This document shows, one piece after another, positions 1 to 7,375 of a stretch of 64,000 nucleotides of DNA. Below the pieces are notes generated by a model. It ran no database searches. It saw nothing but the letters and a program-made list of their open reading frames with translations, and had not been told where the DNA came from. The stretch is from Dactylosporangium fulvum (lineage in GTDB: Bacteria > Actinomycetota > Actinomycetes > Mycobacteriales > Micromonosporaceae). The position numbers and the translations under genes were made by a program. Location of the stretch: positions 10,254,501 through 10,318,500 of the forward strand of contig NZ_CP073720.1 of NCBI RefSeq assembly GCF_025137375.1, given 5' to 3'. The number at the start of each line of letters is the position of its first letter. The stretch's first letter is position 1.

Positions 1-1
1 G

Positions 2-847
2 GTGGTGCGCCCCGAGCTGGGCGGCAAGCTGACCCCCGACGGGCTGCACGTGACGTGGCTCGGCCACTCGACCGCACTGGTCGAGATCGAGGGTGTGCGG
101 GTCCTGTTCGACCCGGTGTGGAGCGACCGCTGCTCACCGACGTGGTTCCTCGGGCCGAAGCGGATGCATCCGATGCCGCTGCCGATCGACGAGCTGCCGC
201 GCATCGACGCGGTGGTGATCTCGCACGACCACTACGACCACCTCGACCTGGCGAGCATCCGGGCGCTGCTGCGCACTCAGCAGGCGCCGTTCCTCGTGCC
301 GCTGGGTGTCGGCGGGCATCTGGAGCGCTGGGGTGTGCCGCGGGAGCGGCTGGTCGAGCTGGACTGGGAGGAGCAGGCGACGGTCAAGGGCGTGCGGCTC
401 ACGGCGACGGCGGCGCGACACTTCTCGGGGCGCCGGTTCGCCCGTGACGGCACTCTGTGGGCGTCCTGGGTGGTCAAGGGCGCACAGCGCAGTGTGTTCT
501 ACACCGGCGACTCGGGCTACTTCGACGGCTACAAGGAGATCGGCGCGCAGCACGGGCCGTTCGACGCCTCGCTGATCCAGGTCGGCGCGTACAACGACGC
601 GTGGCCGGACATCCACATGAAGCCGGAGGACGGCGCGAGCGCACACCTCGACGTCCAGGCCGGGGTGCTCATCCCGCTGCACTGGTGCACGTTCAACTTG
701 GCGCTCCACGCGTGGTCGGAGCCGGTCGAGCGGTTGCTGGAGGAGTCGGCGGCCCGTGACATCACGCTGGTCGTGCCCCGCCCGGGTGACCGGGTCGACA
801 TCGATGTGTTGCCGGCAGTTGAACCGTGGTGGCGCCCTATTGCGTAA
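2..847 (+). CDS. Metallo-beta-lactamase-fold hydrolase (5' end may lie outside the window)
   Basis: The product is a cytoplasmic hydrolase of the metallo-beta-lactamase superfamily, most like the UlaG/NAPE-phospholipase D branch (HST..VEI..DPVWSDRCSP signature near residues 22-46). The metal site is complete: H75, H77, D79 and H80 in SHDHYDHLD, then H140, D170 (YTGD) and H227 (PLHW). The first codon is a GTG at base 2 and nothing upstream is visible, so the true start may be earlier. Substrate is unknown; members act on phosphodiesters or lactones. No signal peptide is seen. Confidence 0.85.
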   Translation: MVRPELGGKLTPDGLHVTWLGHSTALVEIEGVRVLFDPVWSDRCSPTWFLGPKRMHPMPLPIDELPRIDAVVISHDHYDHLDLASIRALLRTQQAPFLVPLGVGGHLERWGVPRERLVELDWEEQATVKGVRLTATAARHFSGRRFARDGTLWASWVVKGAQRSVFYTGDSGYFDGYKEIGAQHGPFDASLIQVGAYNDAWPDIHMKPEDGASAHLDVQAGVLIPLHWCTFNLALHAWSEPVERLLEESAARDITLVVPRPGDRVDIDVLPAVEPWWRPIA

Positions 848-933
848 GCATGAAATGAGCAGGTCAGGGCACGTGTCTCGGCACACATGACGAGACCCGA
901 CAAAAGCCTGGCAGGCACCTCCGGACCGGCGTA

Positions 934-947
934 CTGTATCGATACAG
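934..947. promoter_or_regulatory. 14-bp perfect palindrome, candidate LacI-family operator
   Basis: CTGTATCGATACAG is a perfect 14-bp palindrome with the central CG step typical of LacI/GalR operators. It lies 38 bp before the probable start of the LacI gene, where it would overlap the promoter. Autorepression by the adjacent regulator is inferred. Confidence 0.6.
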
Positions 948-984
948 AAGGACTGGATCGATGCAGAAGGGAGGGACCTGGACC

Positions 985-2055
985 ATGGCGGCGACACTGC
1001 AGACCATCGCCGACGAGCTCGGCGTGTCGCGGAGCACCGTTTCCAATGCCTACAGCCGACCGGACCAGCTCTCGCCCGACCTGCGCGCCCGGATCCTGGA
1101 GGCGGCGGAGCGCCTGGGCTACCCGGGGCCCAACCCCACGGCCCGCTCGCTGCGCCGCGGCAAGGTCAACGCGATCGGTGTGCTGCTGACCGACAACCTG
1201 TCGATGGCGTTCACCGATCCCTATGCGGTGGAATACCTGCGCGGGCTGGCGGAGGCGGCCTCGGCGCGGGAGACCTCGCTGCTGCTGATCAACCTGCCGA
1301 AGGACGAGGAAGCGGGCCGGCGCGTGGTGAGCAACGCCGCCGTCGACGCCTTCTGCCTCTACTGCGTGCCCGACTGGCACGGCGCGCTGGACCTGATCCG
1401 CACGCGCGGCGTGCCGATCGTGATCGGCGAGGACCCGAACGCCTTCGGGCCCGACGCGAGCTACGTCGGTATCAACGAGCGTGCGGCGGCCCGGCGGCTG
1501 GGCGAGCACATCGTCAAGCTCGGCCACCGCGACATCGCGATCGTGGCGCACTGGATCGTCGACAGCGGCGTGACCGGAGTGGTCTCCGCCGACCCCGACG
1601 GGCTGCGCTACTACGTGACCGGTGAGCGGGTGCGGGGCTTCCGCGACGCGTTCGTCGCGGCCGGCCTGCCGTGGGAGCGGGTGACGCTCATCAACGCGGC
1701 GAACAACCACCGCGACGAGGGCGCGGCCGGCGCGGCGCACGCACTGGACCGGCTCGACCGGGCCACCGCGGTCCTCACCACCTCCGACGTCCTCGCGCTC
1801 GGCGTGCTCGACGCGCTGCGGGTGCGGGGGCTGACCCCTGGCCGGGACGTCTCGGTGACCGGGTTCGACAACATCCCGGACGCCGAGGTCAACGGCCTCA
1901 CCACGATCCGCCAGCCCAGCGTCGAGCGCGGGCGGCTGGCGGGCGAGCTGCTGCTCGACCCGCCCGAAGACCCGGCGCGGCGTCGCCTGACGCTGCCCGT
2001 CTCGCTGGTGGTCAGGGCGACCACCGGACCCAATCCATCCAAGGAGCTGCCATGA
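985..2055 (+). CDS. LacI/GalR-family transcriptional regulator
   Basis: This is a DNA-binding regulator with an N-terminal HTH (TIADELGVSRSTVSNAYSRP, residues 6-25), a hinge with the usual YxPNPTARSL pattern, and a periplasmic-binding-protein-like effector domain ending in the family motif GFDNIPDAE. The ATG at 985 is preferred over the in-frame ATG at 961 because AGGGAGG sits about 10 nt upstream of it and the HTH then begins at the usual position. Length (356 aa) is slightly long for the family. A palindromic operator lies just upstream. The effector is not predictable; sugars or nucleosides are usual. The stop overlaps the next small ORF (ATGA). Confidence 0.9.
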   Translation: MAATLQTIADELGVSRSTVSNAYSRPDQLSPDLRARILEAAERLGYPGPNPTARSLRRGKVNAIGVLLTDNLSMAFTDPYAVEYLRGLAEAASARETSLLLINLPKDEEAGRRVVSNAAVDAFCLYCVPDWHGALDLIRTRGVPIVIGEDPNAFGPDASYVGINERAAARRLGEHIVKLGHRDIAIVAHWIVDSGVTGVVSADPDGLRYYVTGERVRGFRDAFVAAGLPWERVTLINAANNHRDEGAAGAAHALDRLDRATAVLTTSDVLALGVLDALRVRGLTPGRDVSVTGFDNIPDAEVNGLTTIRQPSVERGRLAGELLLDPPEDPARRRLTLPVSLVVRATTGPNPSKELP

Positions 2056-2246
2056 CCCCCGTCGCACTCATCATGTCGCTGGAGGCGGTTCGCATCGAGG
2101 CGAACTCGGCCATGCCGAACGCACCCGTCGTCGACGACCGCCGCCGTGAATCGGTCGCCATGACCAAGGTGCGTGGCCTCACCGCCCGCACGCTGCGTCG
2201 GGCCGCCGACCGACTCGAGCCCACGCCGGCGCTCACCTACGGGTAA
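2052..2246 (+). CDS. 64-aa hypothetical protein, translationally coupled to the LacI gene
   Basis: An ATG overlaps the LacI stop codon (ATGA) and is preceded by a strong AAGGAG at 2041-2046, which supports translation. The protein is short and has an arginine-rich C-terminal half (TARTLRRAADRLEP). I recognise no family. A large hairpin terminator follows. It could be a small accessory of the regulator or a chance ORF favoured by GC bias; the coupled start is the main support. Confidence 0.5.
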   Translation: MTPVALIMSLEAVRIEANSAMPNAPVVDDRRRESVAMTKVRGLTARTLRRAADRLEPTPALTYG

Positions 2247-2276
2247 CACCTCGCGGTAAGCGTGCATGAAAACAGT

Positions 2277-2306
2277 GTGGGAGGCAGGTCACCGCCTGCC
2301 TCCCAC
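2277..2306. terminator. Bidirectional hairpin terminator between convergent genes
   Basis: A perfect 12-bp stem (GTGGGAGGCAGG / CCTGCCTCCCAC) closes a 6-nt loop between the rightward LacI/small-ORF unit and the leftward acetyltransferase. Pyrimidine-rich sequence follows on the plus strand. Confidence 0.8.
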
Positions 2307-2339
2307 TGTGTCTTCCCTCTGCGAAAAAACCCGAGCTGC

Positions 2340-2942
2340 TCAGCGCGGATCGCGCCACATCGGCCACATCGCCGGGTCCGGCCCGCCGTCGGGCAGACCG
2401 AACGGCGCGTCGAAGTCGGTGTAGCCGTGCCGCAGATAGAGTGCCCGGGAGCCGGGGCTGCTCGCCTCGAGGTATCCCGGGACACCCTGCCGGTCGAGGT
2501 GGGCGTGGTGCTCGTCGAGGAGCCGCCCGCCCAGACCTGCCCCCTGGTGCTGCGGGCTGACCGCCAGCAGCACCAGGTGATCGTGCGGCGCGTGGAGCGG
2601 GTGCGCCTTGTGCATCGCCTCGTCGAGCTGCTGGAACCTCGGCGTGTGCACGCCGCAGGCGGCCAGCAGTCGCTCGTCGTAGTCGGGGATGTCCGGCACG
2701 CCCTCGGGCGCGCCGGTGTACCAGACCGCGACCGCGGTGTGGTCGTCGGTCGTGTGCACCACGCCGTGCTCCACGGCGTGGTGGACGAGGATCTCGAAGT
2801 CGTCCTCCAGGATGCGACGCCGCTCCGCCGGGTTCGGCACCAGCCACTGGCAGACCGGAAGCGGTTCGAACGCCTCGGCGACCAGCTCGGCCAACACCCG
2901 TACTTCCGGCAGCGTCGCCCGGCGGATCGGCGTTCCCGTCAT
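2340..2942 (-). CDS. GNAT-family N-acetyltransferase
   Basis: The 200-aa protein carries the acetyl-CoA binding motif A (VSPQHQGAGLGGRLLDE, around residues 129-145) and a typical C-terminal motif B region (ASSPGSRALYLRHGYTDF). It should transfer an acetyl group to an unidentified amine in the cytoplasm. Its ATG overlaps the stop of the upstream permease gene by 4 nt (ATGA), so the two are probably co-transcribed and co-translated. An amine substrate taken up by that permease is possible but is only inference. Confidence 0.85.
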   Translation of the reverse strand: MTGTPIRRATLPEVRVLAELVAEAFEPLPVCQWLVPNPAERRRILEDDFEILVHHAVEHGVVHTTDDHTAVAVWYTGAPEGVPDIPDYDERLLAACGVHTPRFQQLDEAMHKAHPLHAPHDHLVLLAVSPQHQGAGLGGRLLDEHHAHLDRQGVPGYLEASSPGSRALYLRHGYTDFDAPFGLPDGGPDPAMWPMWRDPR

Positions 2943-4441
2943 GAGCGGCTGTCCGCGAACGGGGTCTGGGACTCGATACGGGCGGTGTTCGCCTTGGCGC
3001 CGAGGCCGATGGCGTCGTAGTCCGAGCGGTTGATGGCCCGCAGGATCAGCGCCCAGATGACGCCGATGACCGCGACCGCTCCGTACGCGGCCGGGAAGGC
3101 CCAGACCGCGGCGTTCTCGTTGCCGGGCGCGAAGCCGAGCAGCCCGCCGAAGTTGTCGACCACCAGCCAGATGATGTACCCGAGGGCGATCGTCGCCAGG
3201 ATCGGCGCGATGAGCCGCGACCAGACGCCCTCACCGCGGACGTCCTTGGCGAAGTAGAAGATGACCGACAACGAGGTCGCCGTGACGAGGAACAGCACAC
3301 CGACTCCGCCCGAGGTGCCCAGCCAGAAGAACAGGTTGAGCATCGGGTCCCAGCCCTGCACCGCGAAGAGCACGAGGACGACGAGCGCGATGACGGTCTG
3401 GAACAGCGAGCCGGAGGCCGGTGCGCCGGAGCGGGCCCGGGTGCGGCCGAAGAACGCCGGGAGCACCCGCTCGCGGCCGAGCGCGAAGGCGTACCGCGCG
3501 GTCGTGTTGTGGTAGCTCAGGGCGGCGGCCGCGATGCTGGTGGTCAGCAGGATGAGGCCGACGTCGGCGGCCCACGCGCCGCCCTTCTCCGCGAGCGTCG
3601 GGAAGAACGGACCGCCGCTGTCGGCCATCTCCTGCGCCATCGGGACGGTCTTGTCCACGCCGATGCTGGACGCGGCGGCCCAGCTGGTGATCGCGTAGGA
3701 GAACACCATGACGGCCAGACCGAGGAAGGTGGCCGCGGCGACGGTGCGGTTCTTACTGCGGGCCTCCTCGGCGAAGACCGGCGCGGCCTCGAAGCCGACG
3801 AACGCGGTGACCGCGACGGCGAACGCCGGGCCGGCCGCGCTGCTCAGGGCGCCCCAGGTCCACGGCTCGAAGCTGATCGAGCCGCCGTCCGGGTTGCTGA
3901 AGAAGATCACGTCGAAGATGGTCACGACGATGAGCTCGGCGCCGAGCAGGACCATGAGGACCTTGCTGTTGACGTCGACGCGCAGCAGGCCGAGCACCGC
4001 GACGATGAGCCACAGCGCCAGCGCCAGGATCCACCACTCGACGTTGACGTCGGCCTTCTCCGCGAGGATCAGCGAGGCGTAGAAGCCGAACGCGCCGTAG
4101 AGGCCGATCTGCAGCAGGTTGTAGGCCAGCAGCGCGACGAGGGCACCGGCGACGCCGAGCGGCCGGCCGAGGCCCTGCGAGATGTAGCTGTAGAACGCGC
4201 CCGCGTTGGTGATGTGCCGGGACATCGCGACGTAGCCGAAGCTGAACAGGGCCAGGACGATCGCGATGATCACGAACGCGAGGGGGAAGCCGGTGGTGCC
4301 GACCCAGCCCCACGCGCTGGACACCAGGGCGCCGACCACCATCAGGGGTGCGGCCGCCGTGAGGGCGAACATGATGACGGAAGGCACGCCCAGCCTGTCG
4401 CGGGCTAATGCCTGTGATACCACGCTAGGTCGCGCGGACAT
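2939..4441 (-). CDS. APC-superfamily amino acid permease
   Basis: This is a 500-aa polytopic membrane protein with about 12-14 hydrophobic helices. It opens with an APC-like stretch (LGVPSVIMFALTAAAPLMVV) and has the conserved ITNAGAFYSYISQGLGRPLG segment. It should import amino acids or amines by proton or sodium symport. The ATG at 4441 is chosen because CTGGAGG lies just 5 nt upstream; an upstream in-frame start would add 19 residues without a ribosome site. It overlaps the GNAT gene downstream. Confidence 0.9.
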   Translation of the reverse strand: MSARPSVVSQALARDRLGVPSVIMFALTAAAPLMVVGALVSSAWGWVGTTGFPLAFVIIAIVLALFSFGYVAMSRHITNAGAFYSYISQGLGRPLGVAGALVALLAYNLLQIGLYGAFGFYASLILAEKADVNVEWWILALALWLIVAVLGLLRVDVNSKVLMVLLGAELIVVTIFDVIFFSNPDGGSISFEPWTWGALSSAAGPAFAVAVTAFVGFEAAPVFAEEARSKNRTVAAATFLGLAVMVFSYAITSWAAASSIGVDKTVPMAQEMADSGGPFFPTLAEKGGAWAADVGLILLTTSIAAAALSYHNTTARYAFALGRERVLPAFFGRTRARSGAPASGSLFQTVIALVVLVLFAVQGWDPMLNLFFWLGTSGGVGVLFLVTATSLSVIFYFAKDVRGEGVWSRLIAPILATIALGYIIWLVVDNFGGLLGFAPGNENAAVWAFPAAYGAVAVIGVIWALILRAINRSDYDAIGLGAKANTARIESQTPFADSRS

Positions 4442-4494
4442 CGGTCCTCCAGGGGTTGAGGGGGGAAGGGGAGAGGGAAGTCCGAGCCGCGCCG

Positions 4495-5121
4495 TCACCC
4501 GCGCTGGGAAAGCACCGCGTCACCGACCGCCGACTCGACCTCGAGGATGAGGTCGCGCAAGGGCGGCGGCAGCGCGGCGATCGCCTGCTGAAGTCGTCTT
4601 GTGCTGGTCTGGTCGGCGTCCCAGAGGACGTGACCGGTAAGCCCGGTCGCCTCGGCCAGGCCGGCGAGTGTGGTGTCGGCGACCCGCATCGGCTCCGCGC
4701 CGGTGAGCAGGCGGCGGAGCCGCACCACGCGACCGGCAGGGAGGTTGATGTCGGTCGACACCCATCGGGTCGTGCTGCGCAGCAGGCGCCGGACCGTGGT
4801 CTGCTCGACCAGCCCGACGCGTGCGAGGCGCTGCCCGACCGCGTCGACCGCCGTCTGGCCCAGGAACAGCAGCCAGGTGCGCACCTCGCGGTGCTGCGTC
4901 TCGGCGATCATCGTGGCCAGGTTGGTGTGCGCGAGCGGGTCGGACGGTGGTTCGCGGCTGATCACCCGCAGGCGCGGCCCCTCGCAGACGATCCTCTGCT
5001 CGAGCACCAGCTCACCGAGCATGGCGCCGGCCAGCCCGAGCTCGACCGCGCGCTGCGACAGGCGGGACTTGCCGTCCCGGTCGTCGTGCGCGATCAGGAA
5101 GAAGTCATCGGCAAGCAGCAT
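4495..5121 (-). CDS. GPP34 (Golgi phosphoprotein 3-like) family protein
   Basis: The 208-aa protein begins MLLADDFFLIAHDD, the hallmark start of bacterial GPP34 proteins, and continues with an all-helical pattern (RAVELGLAGAMLGELVL). Eukaryotic GOLPH3 binds PI4P and sorts Golgi glycosyltransferases. Actinobacterial homologues are numerous and mostly uncharacterised. The ATG at 5121 gives the family start; longer in-frame extensions upstream have no homologous look. It ends just upstream of the permease promoter region and is transcribed in the same direction. Confidence 0.85.
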   Translation of the reverse strand: MLLADDFFLIAHDDRDGKSRLSQRAVELGLAGAMLGELVLEQRIVCEGPRLRVISREPPSDPLAHTNLATMIAETQHREVRTWLLFLGQTAVDAVGQRLARVGLVEQTTVRRLLRSTTRWVSTDINLPAGRVVRLRRLLTGAEPMRVADTTLAGLAEATGLTGHVLWDADQTSTRRLQQAIAALPPPLRDLILEVESAVGDAVLSQRG

Positions 5122-5740
5122 CCGCCAGCACTCCCGCGCCGTACCGGAAGGTGCGCAGGGCACGCCGCGCCGTTGAAACCCACCCAGGCGCGCACCATCA
5201 CCGCACTTCCGTCTCGTCGTGCGACCCCCTCGGACCGCACGCTTCCCGGGGCCCTCCCACAAGACCCGAGGTTCCGCCGATTTCCTGAACGCTTCAAGTT
5301 TGGTCCCGAAAGACCTCGGGACCCAACGCGAAAGCATGCACTGCGCGTAAGCGTCTTCGCAACTCCCGAAATGAAGCGTTGTGTTAACACAGATCAACAA
5401 AAGTGGTATTGACGGTGGCCGCACGAATCGTGAGCTACTGAGCGTCACTGGCGGGATTTCGCTGCCAGCGGTACGTTCCGTGACATGCGCGCAGGCATAT
5501 GTGCCACGTTGTCGCGCCTTAGACGGCGACGGATCATGTCGCTTTTGGCGTCGCCTTCTCAGCGCCACCAGTGCGAATGCAGATCAACGATCGGCGCGTG
5601 ATGATCTATAAGATTCCGCGAAATGACGGAACGCTTTCAACTCGACATGACGCGTGGTGACGTCGAGCGATCGCGAACAAGATTCACAGTAGCTACGCCC
5701 CGTACGGACTGTAGCCACTGCGCCGCCCAGCGGTGAACGC
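5122..5740. other. 619-bp gene-free stretch with a 12-bp palindrome
   Basis: No convincing gene is seen on either strand. The section around 5330-5420 is clearly more AT-rich than its surroundings and contains the perfect palindrome TGTGTTAACACA (5380-5391), a plausible operator upstream of the GPP34 gene. The rest shows no hairpin terminator or repeat that I can recognise. Confidence 0.5.
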
Positions 5741-6316
5741 CTACACGACGGGCGGCCCGCTCGCCGCCTCCGCAGCCTCGTCGACGGCCTCCAGCAGCTC
5801 CTCCAGCGAGTATCCGCCGTCGTGCCGGACGCCGTTGATGTAGAAGGTCGGGGTGCCGTTGACCCCGCTGCGCACGCCGCCCACGAAGTCCCGGCGCACC
5901 CGGTCGAGGTGCAGGTGGGCGCCGACCTCGTCGGCGATCTCGTCGGACGGCAGGTCGAGCTGCTCCACGCCGACCATCAGCTGCCGGGGGTTGATGGCGC
6001 GCTGGTGCTCGAAGAGCCAGTCGTACATCGGCCAGAACTTGCCACGCGCACCGGCCGCCTCGGACACCTCGGCCGCGAGTTCCGCGTACGGGTGGACGTT
6101 TGTCAGCGGAAAGTGACGGAACGTGAAGCGCACCGTATCCTGCCGCAGCCGCAACAGGTCCTGCAGGATGGAATGCGCCATGCCGCAGTACGGGCACTGG
6201 AAGTCGCCGTACTCGACCAGCGACACGGGTGCCGTCTCCGGGCCGATCGCGTGGTCCTCGGGGCCGACGGGCACCACCAGTCGAGCCAGCGTGACCTGGA
6301 ACGGAGTGGTCGTCAT
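5741..6316 (-). CDS. DsbA-family thiol-disulfide oxidoreductase, cytoplasmic type
   Basis: The 191-aa thioredoxin-fold protein has the active-site motif CPYC (VEYGDFQCPYCGMAH, near residues 34-48) and a cis-Pro loop (GVNGTPTFYING, near 150). There is no signal peptide, so it probably acts in the cytoplasm, like the DsbA domains found fused to NhaA-type antiporters. Its ATG overlaps the peroxiredoxin stop by 4 nt, so the pair is one operon, and electron transfer to the peroxiredoxin is a reasonable inference. Confidence 0.85.
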   Translation of the reverse strand: MTTTPFQVTLARLVVPVGPEDHAIGPETAPVSLVEYGDFQCPYCGMAHSILQDLLRLRQDTVRFTFRHFPLTNVHPYAELAAEVSEAAGARGKFWPMYDWLFEHQRAINPRQLMVGVEQLDLPSDEIADEVGAHLHLDRVRRDFVGGVRSGVNGTPTFYINGVRHDGGYSLEELLEAVDEAAEAASGPPVV

Positions 6317-6804
6317 AGCACTGGCCGCCTTTCACTGTCGAGCCCCTCGAGGGCGTTGAGGATCCCGTCGGCGCCAGGGTTCGTCCCCGGCGGGGAGACA
6401 TGACTCCAGACCACCACGCCGTCGGCGTCCAGCACGAACAGCGCACGCTCACACATCCCGGTGGACTCGTCGTAGACGCCGTAGTCGCGAGCGACGGCCC
6501 CCTTCGGCTCGAAGTCGGCGAGCAGCGGGAAGTGGATGCCCCGATCCTCCGCGAAGGCCTTGTGCGACCACACGCCGTCGACGGAGATGCCCAGCACGCC
6601 GGCGTTGTAGCGCTCGAACTCGGGCATGACGGCCGAATAGAGCGACATCTGATCGCTGCAGACCGGGCTCCAGTCCGCCGGGTAGAAGGCGAGGACCGTT
6701 GGGCGCCCGCGAAACTGCGTGGTGCCAACCTTGTGGGCATCCGGACCGGCCGGCAGCTCAAAATCGGGCGCGCGTTGCCCAGGCTGAGGTAGTGGACCGC
6801 TCAT
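6313..6804 (-). CDS. AhpC/TSA-family peroxiredoxin
   Basis: The 163-aa protein has the peroxiredoxin fold with the peroxidatic motif YPADWSPVCSDQ: Cys about residue 49, with Ser where Thr is usual in PxxxTxxC. A second Cys in STGMCERALFVLD could act in resolution. It should reduce H2O2 or organic peroxides. It is the first gene of an operon with the DsbA-like protein, a likely thiol partner. Confidence 0.9.
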   Translation of the reverse strand: MSGPLPQPGQRAPDFELPAGPDAHKVGTTQFRGRPTVLAFYPADWSPVCSDQMSLYSAVMPEFERYNAGVLGISVDGVWSHKAFAEDRGIHFPLLADFEPKGAVARDYGVYDESTGMCERALFVLDADGVVVWSHVSPPGTNPGADGILNALEGLDSERRPVL

Positions 6805-6818
6805 GTCTTAACGGTTCG

Positions 6819-6836
6819 CCGCCCCTGAGCGGGCGG
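6819..6836 (-). terminator. Weak hairpin downstream of the lipoprotein gene
   Basis: CCGCCC and GGGCGG close a 6-nt loop, and a second short hairpin (CACCCG-gat-CGGGTG) lies at 6840-6854. Together they may terminate the leftward lipoprotein transcript before the peroxiredoxin promoter. There is no T tract. Confidence 0.3.
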
Positions 6837-6866
6837 GTTCACCCGGATCGGGTGTCCTTACCCGGG

Positions 6867-7322
6867 TCAGACCGGGGTCACCGTCTGCGGGGTCAGCGGG
6901 CTGCCGGTGCACACGGTGCGAGCCTCGGGGTTGGGCACGCCCACGACCTTGACCTGCTGGCCGTCGCGCAGCTTCGCCGCGTCGGGGCCGAGCAGCGTCC
7001 AGGTCACCGAGTCGGTCACGAGGTCGACGCACTGCCCCTCCACCCGGATCCTCCCCCGCGTCGTGACCTGCGGGAAGTCGTCGGTCGGCGGCTCCGGCTC
7101 CCTGGTCTTCGGCAGGCCGGTCGGCAGGCTGACGGTGGGCACCGGCTGGACGCTGCGCGGCGAGGCGGCCGGCGTGCCGGCGGAGGCCGGAGCGGACGCG
7201 GCGACCGAGGCCGTCCCCGAGGCCGAGCCCCCTGGTGCGGCCGTGTCGGCGCCGCCGGGGGAGCGGGAGGCGCAGCCGGCGAGAACCGCCGTGACGGCGA
7301 GGAGGAGTCCGAGTGTTCTCAT
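6867..7322 (-). CDS. Secreted lipoprotein with OB-fold-like C-terminal domain
   Basis: The 151-aa protein starts with a lipoprotein signal (MRTLGLLLAVTAVLAGC; lipobox LAGC with Cys 17), followed by an Ala/Ser/Pro/Thr-rich linker of about 60 residues and a small domain with two Cys (VEGQCVDL and ARTVCTGS) and a repeated beta pattern. The last part resembles DUF5818-type OB folds (inference). GAGGAGGT about 10 nt upstream supports the ATG at 7322. It lies just downstream of the M6 protease gene and may be co-expressed. Confidence 0.75.
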   Translation of the reverse strand: MRTLGLLLAVTAVLAGCASRSPGGADTAAPGGSASGTASVAASAPASAGTPAASPRSVQPVPTVSLPTGLPKTREPEPPTDDFPQVTTRGRIRVEGQCVDLVTDSVTWTLLGPDAAKLRDGQQVKVVGVPNPEARTVCTGSPLTPQTVTPV

Positions 7323-7375
7323 GCCCACTTGGACCTCCTCCTCGCCGTGCGCGGTTCCGTTCGTCAGGCGAACGG

